From Aaosphaeria pasadenensis (Eukaryota > Ascomycota > Dothideomycetes > Pleosporales), in contig JAKLMB010000001.1 in assembly GCA_022813625.1 (NCBI GenBank), forward strand, positions 2,046,001-2,110,000: a stretch of DNA of 64,000 nucleotides, written 5' to 3'. A model generated the notes under the pieces. It was not told the DNA's origin and did no database searches. It saw only the letters and a list, made by a program, of their open reading frames with translations. The position numbers and the translations under genes are program-made. Below are positions 33,850 through 43,755 of this stretch, in pieces; the stretch's first letter is position 1; every line of letters begins with the position of its first letter.

Positions 33850-34545
33850 TGTGTGGGCTTCTTTTCTCCTTTCTATGGTTGCGGTCGTGACTTTATCGTT
33901 GTCGTTGGCTTTTTTCCGCTTTCTCGAATGCAGGAAACAAGCATCTGGTATAAATGCTGAGAGACGTATCATGATCGAATGCAGAACAAAAATGCTATGA
34001 ATTAAAGTGCCATACATGTCATAATTACATTTGCTATATATAATAACAGCCCAACAAACACCCTTACACTTGAACACCCCCTCCAACAACCTCAAAATCA
34101 GGAAAAGACAAGTGGAATGGAAGGAAGTAATGCCAAAAACACCGCATACCGTTTCTTTCCTCAATGCTTAAGCTGTCACGTTCTACTTGACTTTCCTTTT
34201 CTTCGCCTTGCTTCGAGGGGAAGCTTGTTTGGTAATGACGAACTGCATGTGTATTTACATAGGTAGTGGACTTCAACCAGAGCAAGACACGCGACCCCCT
34301 TTCACTTTTTCGTTCTGTAAAGAAACCTTCAATTTTATGCTATATGCGTACATGTAAACCTATATATGTATGCCTATGTATGCCTTCTGTATGCGAATGC
34401 AGGGTATAAAACAAAAATCTAAAAAAAAAGCGAGAGGGAAAGAACCCACACGTACGTACGTACAACACAACACCCCTTATCCATCCGTCTGTCTAAAATA
34501 CTATTTTCCTTGTAAATCATGCGTACACCCACACCCGGGGATTGA
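33850..34545. other. Intergenic between convergent genes
   Basis: Shared 3' flanks; contains an (ACGT)n-type alternating run at about 34450-34463 and an A-rich patch at 34420-34430. No gene seen. Confidence 0.55.
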
Positions 34546-36396
34546 TTATGGAGAAGGAGAAGCAGAAGCAGAAGGGCTCCCAAGCGGCGCCTGCTGCAAC
34601 CTCGGCATCAACCGCCTCACCAACTCGCACCTCTCCCGTCTCGCAGCGTCAGGCTCCTGCATCTCAATATGCATCTTCTTATCGTCAGACCGCCTGTTCG
34701 TGAAGAACAGCCTCTTCGGATCCTTCGTGTCGAGCGGGCTCCACTTCGGACTCTTCCCGTTGCGGCCGGGATTAGGGTCGAGGTGCTTTATGAACGAGAT
34801 GAAGTACCGCGAGATATCGTTGTCGCGGCGCGCCATGACGTTCCCGACGGTGCCGGCGTGCTTCGTGCCGTAGCCGTTGGAGTCGTCGTGTTTGGCCGTG
34901 ACGTCCCATTGGTACTGCCAGGCGGGGACGTCGGGCGGGTTGTTCTGCGCGATGGCGTTGGAGGCCAGCATCGCGGGGCAGATGTAGCGGAGGTCGCCTT
35001 GGGCTTTGGCGACGGCGTCCCAGTAGCGGCCCGAGTCCGGCCAGTGTTTGTCGTTGGTGTAGGTGGCGACGATGGCGTCGAGGTCGGAGTCGGTCAGCAG
35101 AGGGTAGTGGTCTTGGATGTAGGTCCGCATGTCGGCTTCCGTGTCGGTGTCTTTTTTCGTCTGGTCGGAGCCTTCGTTGGTGGTGAAGCCGATGATGCTG
35201 GGGACGCGCGCGTATCGTCCGTTGAGGATGGCGTGGATGGAGGGTTCGGTCCAGAGGCCGCCTTCTTTCTCGGTGGTGGGCGCCCACATCCAGCGGGGTG
35301 GGGTCTTGCGGCCCTCGAAGGCCATGGGGTAGTTTTCGTAGTAGAGGTCGCCGACGGAGGCGTTGCGGACGCAGTCGATGGATTTGTCGGTGCAGTTGAG
35401 ACCGTTCGCGACGTTGTCCCAGAAGAGGTTGCCCTGCTCTCGGGTGAAGAATGTAGGCGCGGCCGGGGACTGTGCGATGATGCCGTGGAAGAGCTGCTTC
35501 GAGCCTGATCCGGGAGTTGGCCATGAATGGTCTCCTCCGTTCGCTGCGAGTTGCATCAAGACGGACGCTCCGCCTGCGCTGGTGCCCATGATGACCACGT
35601 TGTCTGGATTGCCCCCGAAGTACCGGATGTACTTCTGCACCCACTCCAGCGAAGCCCTCTGGTCGCGAAGTCCCATGTTCAAGTCACCATGCTCCTCGAT
35701 CTCGTCGCCGCTGAGGAACCCGTAAATGCCATTGCGGTAGTACATAGTCACACAGATAATCCCCTTGTCGTTGTCCTTGTCGCGCCTGCTCTTCTCCACC
35801 ATCTCTCCGCAGTTGGAACGCCCGGGAAGATGGAACCCACCGCCGGGAATGTTGACAAGCACAGGAAGTTCATCGCCAACCTTAGCATCAATCGGCGTGA
35901 AGACATTCAGACTCAAGCAGTCCTCAGTGAACTTAGTCTCGATACCGGGCACCGTCTCATTCGCAATGTCGTTCCTGTTACGCAGTGCGGGATCGATCTT
36001 CTGAATCCTCGGGCACATGCCCAACTCGCCAGACCATCCCAGCGTGCCCTTCATCTTAGGAGGCGGCTGTGGGCCTCTGAACCTGTTCTCACCATACGCG
36101 GAGGCGGCATATGGCATGTTCCAGTAGAACCTGATCTTGTCGGATACATTTGGCTGGATGGAGAGATAGTCCAATTTGACGAGGTATGGATTTTCCGGGT
36201 CTTCGGACGGTGGCGAGAATAGAGACGAGGTCTGCGAGGGCGAGTGTGGTACTTTTGGAAGCCATTGCGAGGAGGCTTTGTCGTTGTTGGTGAACCATAG
36301 CGAGGTGCTCAGGACTATGGTGATGACGACACTGGCCGAGAGAGCGAGCAGTAGCTTGCGATCCTGCAAGAGAGCCCGACCCAAGATCGCACCCAT
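34546..36396 (-). CDS. Type-B carboxylesterase/lipase family protein with N-terminal membrane anchor (second member)
   Basis: A single exon of 616 residues. After a short N-terminus comes a hydrophobic anchor (about residues 15-35, LLLALSASVVITIVLSTSLW). Family features: TEDCLSLNVFTPI, VNIPGGGFHLPG as the oxyanion region, and a nucleophile elbow GTSAGG (Thr replaces the usual Glu before Ser). Candidate acid and base are the Glu in TTNEGSDQ and the His in YGTKHAGTVGNVM. The C-terminus is Ser/Ala-rich. Membrane-bound or secretory-pathway hydrolase is inferred; substrate unknown. It shares the anchored architecture of the esterase at 12762-14609 but differs in elbow residues, so the two are at most distant paralogues. 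Confidence 0.9.
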   Translation of the reverse strand: MGAILGRALLQDRKLLLALSASVVITIVLSTSLWFTNNDKASSQWLPKVPHSPSQTSSLFSPPSEDPENPYLVKLDYLSIQPNVSDKIRFYWNMPYAASAYGENRFRGPQPPPKMKGTLGWSGELGMCPRIQKIDPALRNRNDIANETVPGIETKFTEDCLSLNVFTPIDAKVGDELPVLVNIPGGGFHLPGRSNCGEMVEKSRRDKDNDKGIICVTMYYRNGIYGFLSGDEIEEHGDLNMGLRDQRASLEWVQKYIRYFGGNPDNVVIMGTSAGGASVLMQLAANGGDHSWPTPGSGSKQLFHGIIAQSPAAPTFFTREQGNLFWDNVANGLNCTDKSIDCVRNASVGDLYYENYPMAFEGRKTPPRWMWAPTTEKEGGLWTEPSIHAILNGRYARVPSIIGFTTNEGSDQTKKDTDTEADMRTYIQDHYPLLTDSDLDAIVATYTNDKHWPDSGRYWDAVAKAQGDLRYICPAMLASNAIAQNNPPDVPAWQYQWDVTAKHDDSNGYGTKHAGTVGNVMARRDNDISRYFISFIKHLDPNPGRNGKSPKWSPLDTKDPKRLFFTNRRSDDKKMHIEMQEPDAARRERCELVRRLMPRLQQAPLGSPSASASPSP

Positions 36397-38394
36397 GATT
36401 CTTCTTTATTATTCTCCCTCTCCTTCTTCTTCGTCTCAATATTCTTCGTTATTCAAGAAAGAGAATATAAAACACAACCTATGAGAAGGTAGAATATTTT
36501 CGTGAATCTAGGCCTGGGAGGCAAGGAAAGGAAGGGATGGGAAAGGGAATGGAAGTAAGAGGAAAGGAAGGAAATCGAGAAGAAACGAAGGGAACACAAA
36601 CAAGAATAGGCTCGTCATGCATTTCCCCTCGGGCGAGAGCCTTGGTACCTAAGAGGGTTTAAAGGAAAAAAAAGATGGGAAACTTGAGCAACAAGCAAGA
36701 AATGGGTTATGTGGACTAAACTGACTAGATTCCCTCCCTACTCGCTCCAAACATACACAAGCATCAGATTGAGAAGTGGGGATACACCAGTACATACGGT
36801 ACATGGCGGTACAGTTACGAGCAGATACATACACACAGTACATTAGCAGCGAATGACGGGATGAAACTTGGTTGGACAAGGACCAAGCAGCCACTCGCAG
36901 GACCAAGTCAGCACCAAGTTGTGCTGGCTTAGTCCTCTCCCCTTTCTGACGCGCGGCACCTCGATACCAAGCCGGATGCCGGTGCCATAGCTGACCCTAG
37001 GGTAGCTGGTCTGTCTGTCAACGCGGCTAGCCCGCCGATCCGTGATCGTACCGGTACCGCATTATACCTATGCGTCTGTACCTCTGTACATCTTAATCAA
37101 TGGTTTCTGTCTGTTCTTTCGGATGGTTCGTGCAATGTTGTTCGTCGGAGATCGTTGATGAGATTGATGCGATTTCACTAAGGAGCTTCACGGAGGTTAC
37201 CGGTTTTACTAACCAAAATACGAGTGCCTTTAGACACTAAACGAACGACTACGATTCGGTTTCCGACGCTTTCTAGTACTCGTACTTGGTATTGTAACTC
37301 ATTCGGACATTTGAACGTCTACATGCGTAACATGGAATCAACCGCTGGACGGGAGAATGGGCAAGACTGTCTGTCAGACTCGGTCAGTCGTACGAGTAGG
37401 GTGGTTACGAGCATGCTTCGATAGGTGGGCGGATACAGGAATCAAGATTCAGGAAGCAATCCACTTCCCGCATCTTCTCGTGCATGGACCGCCCCATCAG
37501 ATATGTTCGAGAAAGGGGAAGGGGCAGTTATCTTAATTGTCCTCCTACCTAAATCTAGTAACAACTTGTTCGGATTACTGTACTGGTGTGCGAGTACATA
37601 CATACACCGTACACGCCGCACGGGAGCTATCAAATCCGCAGTTCGGTGCGTCGTCCTCGACTCCACTTTTCGTCACAAGTCTCGCAACGACGAGAGAGAT
37701 CCACAGCAGAAAATCCCCAGCCCGTGTTTCAAGTTGTTTGCATGAACTGCCATTGGGCGAGCATCTAGATTATCGATGGGCCAGGATCGGCAGTCCTGCT
37801 GCTCGACGGTTTCAATTGCTGCCAATACGATCGGCGGGACGATTTTCTTAATCATACAAGTAATATCCTATCCATCCATAGATAGGTGAGGTGGGCGGTA
37901 AGCCAGGCGTAAAGCCCATCATCATCGTCCTCCCATACCGTGCGACCGCCCTACATGCATTCGTACGGTTGGTGAACTCGTACGAATGTGTATGCATACA
38001 ATATACATGATAGTTAGTGGGACAAGTTCTCCGAATATCTCAATTCGCAATAGCCCCCCAAATGCTTGCACTCCTCAACCTCCCCATACGTGCGTGAGCT
38101 TGTTCAACTCCGCTGCCATCTCGCAGTCTACCATTCAGTTGAAAGTCCCTCTGCCAGTGCTTTCACTGATCTTCGGAGCTCCCAGCCGCTCGTGGCCAGC
38201 ATCGCGAGATCTCAGAAAATGGTATCAGACGTGTCCATCGACGCAGCCGACAAGGTGCAGCTCCTCGGGCTAAAAACGCAAAGAAAACTCATTAGCAAAG
38301 TCCCAATGACGCGCGAAAAGTCTCGAGATCTAAGAAGTCTATATTCCGTAGCAAACACCCAAATTTGCCCGGGAAAGTGACGGTTCTCCAGATC
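36397..38394. other. Intergenic, no gene seen
   Basis: 2.0 kb between the carboxylesterase promoter and the 3' end of MED22. Short ORFs only, none with domain or splice support. Confidence 0.55.
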
Positions 38395-38939
38395 TCACCT
38401 CTCCCCATCCTGGCTCTCCGCCTTCTCCGACGGCACATCTCCTCCCGCCGTGCTGGGCAGGTTCTTCGCGAGCTCTTCGATGTCCGCTGCGATCTTGAGC
38501 GTACGAGCTCGCTTCGCGGCTTCGTCTCCGGGGTCGGTCAGTGTGTCGAGGCTGCCGAATAGCCAGAGCTGTTGGAGGTCGCGGATGAGGCTCGAGAGCT
38601 CTTCTACGGAGCGCTTCTGTGTAGTCGTTGCGGTTAGCATTTGTCCTTCTGCTGAAACCCTTTGGCCCAATTTTGTATATGAATGTGCAAATAGGATGGG
38701 TGACGTACGAATGCATGCACATGGTCCACCATCGAGAGCTCGTTCTGTGCTGTTGAACTGAAGGTGGTGTCTGAGTCTTCGGATGCGCAGGCGAGGATGC
38801 GAAGGAATCCCTTCATGAGCTCGTCGCAGAGCTTGTCGATGCGCTCTATATTGAGATATTAGTCGCGTGGGGTCCTATAGAGGGAAAGCAGCAAAGACGT
38901 ACGGTTCAGCGCATCAGCGTTGGTACCTGAAGCTTCCAT
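38395..38939 (-). CDS. MED22: Mediator complex subunit 22
   Basis: Three exons, 38903-38939 (37 nt), 38709-38845 and 38395-38616, join in frame to 131 residues, about the length of yeast Srb6. Both donors are GTACGT. The protein has the family pattern: LNQRIDKLCDELMKGF, then ILACASEDSD, then KRSVEELSSLIRDLQQLWLF. Med22 is a head-module helical subunit that pairs with Med11 in the Mediator complex linking activators to RNA polymerase II. Codons of the first exon are conserved in register only if the 37-nt exon is used, so this small exon is well supported. Confidence 0.92.
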
Positions 38940-39626
38940 GGTGAGTTTCTTGACGGAAATGACAGTGTGATGTTCGTGAAAGCCTCAAAGAGGTCCGCGT
39001 CCGGGAATTGCGTATATTTCGAAGCTCGGTGATGCCAATTGTAGTGGGTTGCGGGGTATCGCAAACTGCGGTGGGACTTCGTTGTTTTTGTTGTTTGGTA
39101 GTTGCAACAATAATGGATGTGGAGCAGGGTATACATCCTGCGGGGAAATTCCGCAAGCTTGGAGGTGCAACTCTTGGCAGGGCAGCTCTTTGTGTGTCCA
39201 ACGTCAACAGGTACTCATGTCAACATCAGGTATTAATAAATTTATGTGAATTAAGTTTGATCTTCCTGAACTCAAAACTAGATACATGTTGGTAGTGGCC
39301 ATTACTTCTGACTGGCTGATTATTTCTGGTCCCAATCTCCTAGTTGAGTACGACAGCAATATGCTGGTTCCCAAACACAACATCAAGTTAGAATCTCTTT
39401 TACAAGAAATAAAGTAAATCATCTATACGGACTGCAAAGGTAGGATGAATATGTGTACACATTGCATGTATAATGTAAAATGACAAATCTAGATAAAGCA
39501 TTTAAATGTATTCGTGGTCCATTTTTACATCTTATCACGATCAAGATTTGGTACAAGTATGAGAAGTATTTCAACTCCATGGCTTCTTGAAGCCATGCTC
39601 TTTGATGAATTTGGGCTTTGTTATGT
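38940..39626. other. Intergenic, nothing seen
   Basis: AT-rich stretch between the MED22 promoter and the 3' end of the next minus-strand gene. Confidence 0.55.
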
Positions 39627-40602
39627 TTACATAGCATGTGGGCCGTTCAATTCGAAGCCAGACCGAGTTGAACATCTTGAAGATGGACGAGATACATGAT
39701 CGCACGCTAAAGCTGCCTCTGCATCGACTGAGATATCTTCACAGAGTTGGTGAAGGCCTTCGTCCTTCTGTAGGTCGCTGGAATCATCGACAAATTCAGA
39801 GGGAAGGGTTGTTGACTTTCCCTTTGGCTGACAAAAGGTTGGCAGTGAGTAATTTTGATGCATTGGTGGTGGGTGCCGACTGCTTGTGGTACTGCTGTTC
39901 AGGGAGGAATCTGCAAGCGTTAGCAAAGCCAAATTCATCGTGGAGACCTTGATCCTACAAAATGATTCCGAGGAAGGATATGACATGCTCGAACCTTGCG
40001 AGCCGTGATCATTTTGAACACCTAGATCCAGGTCAGAACAGTAAAATATAGGCATTGCAACTTTAATTACCCCGTTCTATCGATGATCCTAGAAGTGGAC
40101 TCTTTCTTCTCCCTTCGCCCCTTCCAAGAGTTCCTGTCATATGGCTGTACTTGAGCCGGTGCTTTGGCATCGAAGAGACCGGAGGCCCAGGTGGCGTAGA
40201 GTGTGTATTGCGAGTAGTTGTAGACGCTCTACCGTGATTTCGCTGTGACAGTGGTGGCTGTGTATATATTATCGATCGTGGATGTTGCGCAACCATTACT
40301 GCATCAATAGAGAGGCCCCTCTGAGGACCAACAATGGCGAAATGCAGACTAGACTCCGCACTACCAGTGCTGGAGTCGGTAGCTGTCATAGAAGAATCAT
40401 TTGTATTTCTCATCTGTTGAGCAGATGCAATTCGTTTTTTAGCTTCTTCTTTACTCCAGCTTGCTGGGGTAGCAGCTAGGGCATCTCGTCCAGCATGCGT
40501 TGGGATATGCTTGTAAGGTGCTGGTGATGCATTCCTTTTGGCCTGTCTTTCATGCTCCTCTTTAGCTTTCTTTGCTTTCCTAAATTTGAAAAAGAATAGC
40601 AT
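39627..40602 (-). CDS. Unrecognised basic, Ser-rich fungal protein
   Basis: Exon 1 is 40071-40602. The frame then continues after a GTAATT/CTAG intron at 40021. A third segment from 39910 to 39627 is reached either by read-through or, more likely, by a second intron (donor near 39994, GCTAAC branch, TTGCAG acceptor). That three-exon model (40071-40602, 39995-40021, 39627-39910) gives 280 residues. The N-terminus is a basic helix (FKFRKAKKAKEEHERQAKRN) followed by YKHIPTHAGRDALAATPASW, a pattern I associate with an uncharacterised family widespread in Pezizomycotina. The remainder is Ser/Thr/Pro-rich and probably disordered. No enzymatic motif. Family and function unnamed; downstream exon borders are uncertain. 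Confidence 0.6.
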
Positions 40603-43600
40603 GTCTAGAACTCCCCGCAGGAAGTGAAGATGTTTGAGTACCAGAGTGTTGAACGTATCTCATATGTCTGCGTATGGCATTCCACCCAGCAAAGAATGGA
40701 CGTCAGAGTCCCAAAGGTGCCTCAACGAAAGATTGAAGCTTCTCTCATAGGGCAAAGTTGATAGCTAAATGTGCTGTGCGTCATGCAGAGGACACTGTTT
40801 TATGATCAAACTACTGATCAAGGTTAGTTAGTATTTATTTGGCAATGCTAATAGGACATTCCTCTCCATGGCGGCAATTAGTCGTCTGATGGCCGATACC
40901 AGGGCAGGCCAATGGAGTTGAGCGTCAACGAGCTTTGTTTGTGGGGATATTCTCGACTCGCCCTGGGGTTGAATGAATCCGCGGTCGTTTTTTTTGATCT
41001 CGGGGTATGGATGACGTGGGTTTTGGCCGGGCATTCCTAGTCATGTTCCTGCATAATTTAGCAATGCTGATGCGGGACATCAGTCGAGTAACGCGCTAAC
41101 CATGCGTCGAAGGGAACGGCCCCGCAGAAGCTACATTGGACGTCAACTGGAGGCGACGGGCCTCATGGCAGCTAGCCGCGACCAAATTCTGATTGTCCGC
41201 TGGATGGCGGTCGGAGCCGGTCTGGGGATGGCGAGGCTACAACTGGATCAGGTACAGTAAGCCACACTGATTTTCTATTGGACTTTGGAAAGATCTACCG
41301 TACTTGATTAGAACCATGAAAGCAGTACTCAAGAGAAAAAAGGTTTAGACCAATTATGATATTTCCTGGACCGAGATTGAACACACAAGGGTGCAGTAGT
41401 CAAGAAAATGAGCTGACAGGGCTATGTGCGAGTTGGTGATTGTAACGGAAGCACAACAGAGCGAGCGTTCCGGAAGTATATATTACTTAGGCGGCCCGTC
41501 AGTCTGGGTCAATCAAAGACAACAGCGCGTCGCATCTATCCCTTAGAAACCAAATGCAATCCATTTCGGAACAGGTCGTTGGATCGAACAATGTTCCGCC
41601 GCCACAAGCTAGGGATCAAGCGTAGCGAAGCCATGTCTTGGTGTTATAGAGAGAATTGGCATTAGAGCGTATATGAATTGGGGGATAACACTGGGTGAGA
41701 TGGGTGGATTGTATGTGCGACTGTCGCAGAAAGCAAGACCTGGAGCATGATAGCTGGTCCTACAGAGTGTTGTCTGGCAATGCGTGAATGTGCATAGATG
41801 TTGCGCGTATCGTTCTGGACCCTACAAGGTTACATATTCGAATAGCGTCGATGTGGAACTGAACGGTGCATGGGAATTGAAGAGATTTATGGTAACTGGG
41901 TTGGCAATTGGTTCCCGGTTGACTGGGTATGGGATGGGCCAGTGAGTGGTTAGAAGATCAGATGTGGTGTGGTGAGGCTGAGACTGTGAAATTTGCTGTC
42001 GCAGGTTCAGAAGCACTATTGTGCCAGAGATGAGCAAAGAAGCAGGTTTCGAGGAGTACCTGACGGATAGCTACCTAAATCTGAGATGTATCACAGGTGC
42101 ATCACCAATAATTAATCAATTGGTCCGCGGGAGTAACTTATTAATGATCACGTAGTTTGTTTGTGGTCGGCGAGACGGGAAGTAGCATATATGAATGGTA
42201 TGGTGTGACTTCGAGAAGAGTCATTTGGCAATTGTCGAGACAGAGACAGAGACAGAGACAGAGAGATAGAGATTATAGAGACACATAAAAAGGAATATAG
42301 AATAAGTATGCATAGCTTTCGTACTGTTGATGAATACAGAATATAAACTGACAGGAAGTTGTTGTGGAGTTGAGATGTGGAGGAGTGGAGAGAGAGTCGA
42401 TGTGTGATGACGAGAATGGGTTAGTTGCTTGGCATTGCGTCAACGGGGTCCGTGACTGCATCTTACCGGGTCACTGCTGCTGCCGCTCGCTCGCTCCTTC
42501 CCCCGAGCAGCGGCCGCCACACAAACATACGACGTGCATCATCGATGGTACGGGTACATGCGTACCTGTTATGTAGATTTATAGTGTGAATACATACAAT
42601 AAGTACATAATAGATACATAATTGAAAGGTACTGAAGATGTAGAGAACAAACAGTATTAGTATCACAAATCGCCTCACTTTCCACCTTCGAGGCTTTCTT
42701 CTCTTCCTTCTGCTCTCTTCTCTCTACTTCAACTTGATGCATCCCATCCCATCCCATCTCAAAGTCTCCATTGATGCAATTAACCGCCATCATCAATCAT
42801 CGGACCACCATCCACCCCATCATTACTATACAGAGAACACTTCATCTACGACTGGTCATCTCGTACCTGTCGCCCTGTGGACTTGAAGATAAGAGAACGA
42901 GTCCGGTCTTCGGCAACGAGTCCTATTCGGTCCCTGCCTACAGTGTACCCTCGTACCCTCGTACCCTTCCCCTAGTGTCTGCCTAGTGCCTACAATACCC
43001 AACCAAACTGCACGGTTACGTGTGTCTGTGTCGACCGCCGCCTCCTCCGCCGCCCGCCTCGGTCGGTGATGTGCCCAGCCCAGGCCCCAGTCCAGTCCCA
43101 GTCTCTTTCCAGGCTCTTCCCTCCCAACTTTGCTGTGCCAGTCAGTCCAGTCCAAGTCCATCCTACCTAATATTTCCGCCTCCCATCGCCCACCCCCATT
43201 CAATCATCCCCCCCCAAATCTGAAGTCCCATCAACCCTAATCCCCCTAAGAGGGTAATCTCGTCTTAACGCAGCCTTGGTCCCAAAGTCTTAGCGCTCGC
43301 CTTTTCGTCTGTGTGTTATCCGACTTTCTCCTACTTGCCTGCAACAAACGCGCCGAACCCTCTGGCGATCACCACCACCACCACCACAACCACCACGAAG
43401 GCCCTACCTTCCTACTATCCCACGAGTACGATAACCTCGTCTCTCCTCCGTCCGCCATCGATCGCACCCTCGTGCGCGTCGTCTCGTCTTGTCTGGTCGC
43501 AATCGTCATCCGTCTCACCTGCGCGCCACCCGGTCGCGCCTACTCTCCAACGCCCACTCTTGCTGCAGCCTCCTAATCGTCATCAATCACCGCCCGCGCG

Positions 43601-43755
43601 ATCGAATCCTCCATCCACCGTCCACTCCTCTCACCCACTCCTCGACTCATCCGCGGCACTCCTGCTCGACCCTGCGCTACCTCCAGCGCCTTCTGTCCCC
43701 ACTCCGGAGGGTGTCACTGCCCCGGCCGGAGTGTCGATAGAGTCACATCTCTACT
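40603..43755. other. Longest gene-free stretch in the window
   Basis: 3.15 kb without a supportable gene. The right third (about 42780-43755) is pyrimidine- and CA-rich and probably includes the 5' leader of the PP4 subunit gene. It contains a GAGACA repeat (about 42237-42271), a CATCC run (about 42739-42760) and a CAC-rich patch (about 43370-43400). I see no tRNA or 5S rRNA. An unannotated long ncRNA cannot be excluded. Confidence 0.5.
42237..42271. repeat. GAGACA hexanucleotide microsatellite
   Basis: About five tandem copies of GAGACA decaying into GAGATA at the right edge; purine-rich on the plus strand. Confidence 0.85.

Noticed and set aside
33226..34164. 312-residue minus-strand ORF overlapping the saccharopine-like gene
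   Set aside because: Antisense shadow produced by stop-poor, GC-skewed coding sequence; Arg/Pro-rich, no domain.
34669..35508. 279-residue plus-strand ORF across the second carboxylesterase
   Set aside because: Antisense of a clear esterase; Val/Gly/Arg-rich composition is typical of a shadow frame.
43311..43755. Upstream coding exon of PSY2
   Set aside because: The ATG at 43756 gives the expected N-terminus of the EVH1-like domain; no in-frame upstream exon is needed.
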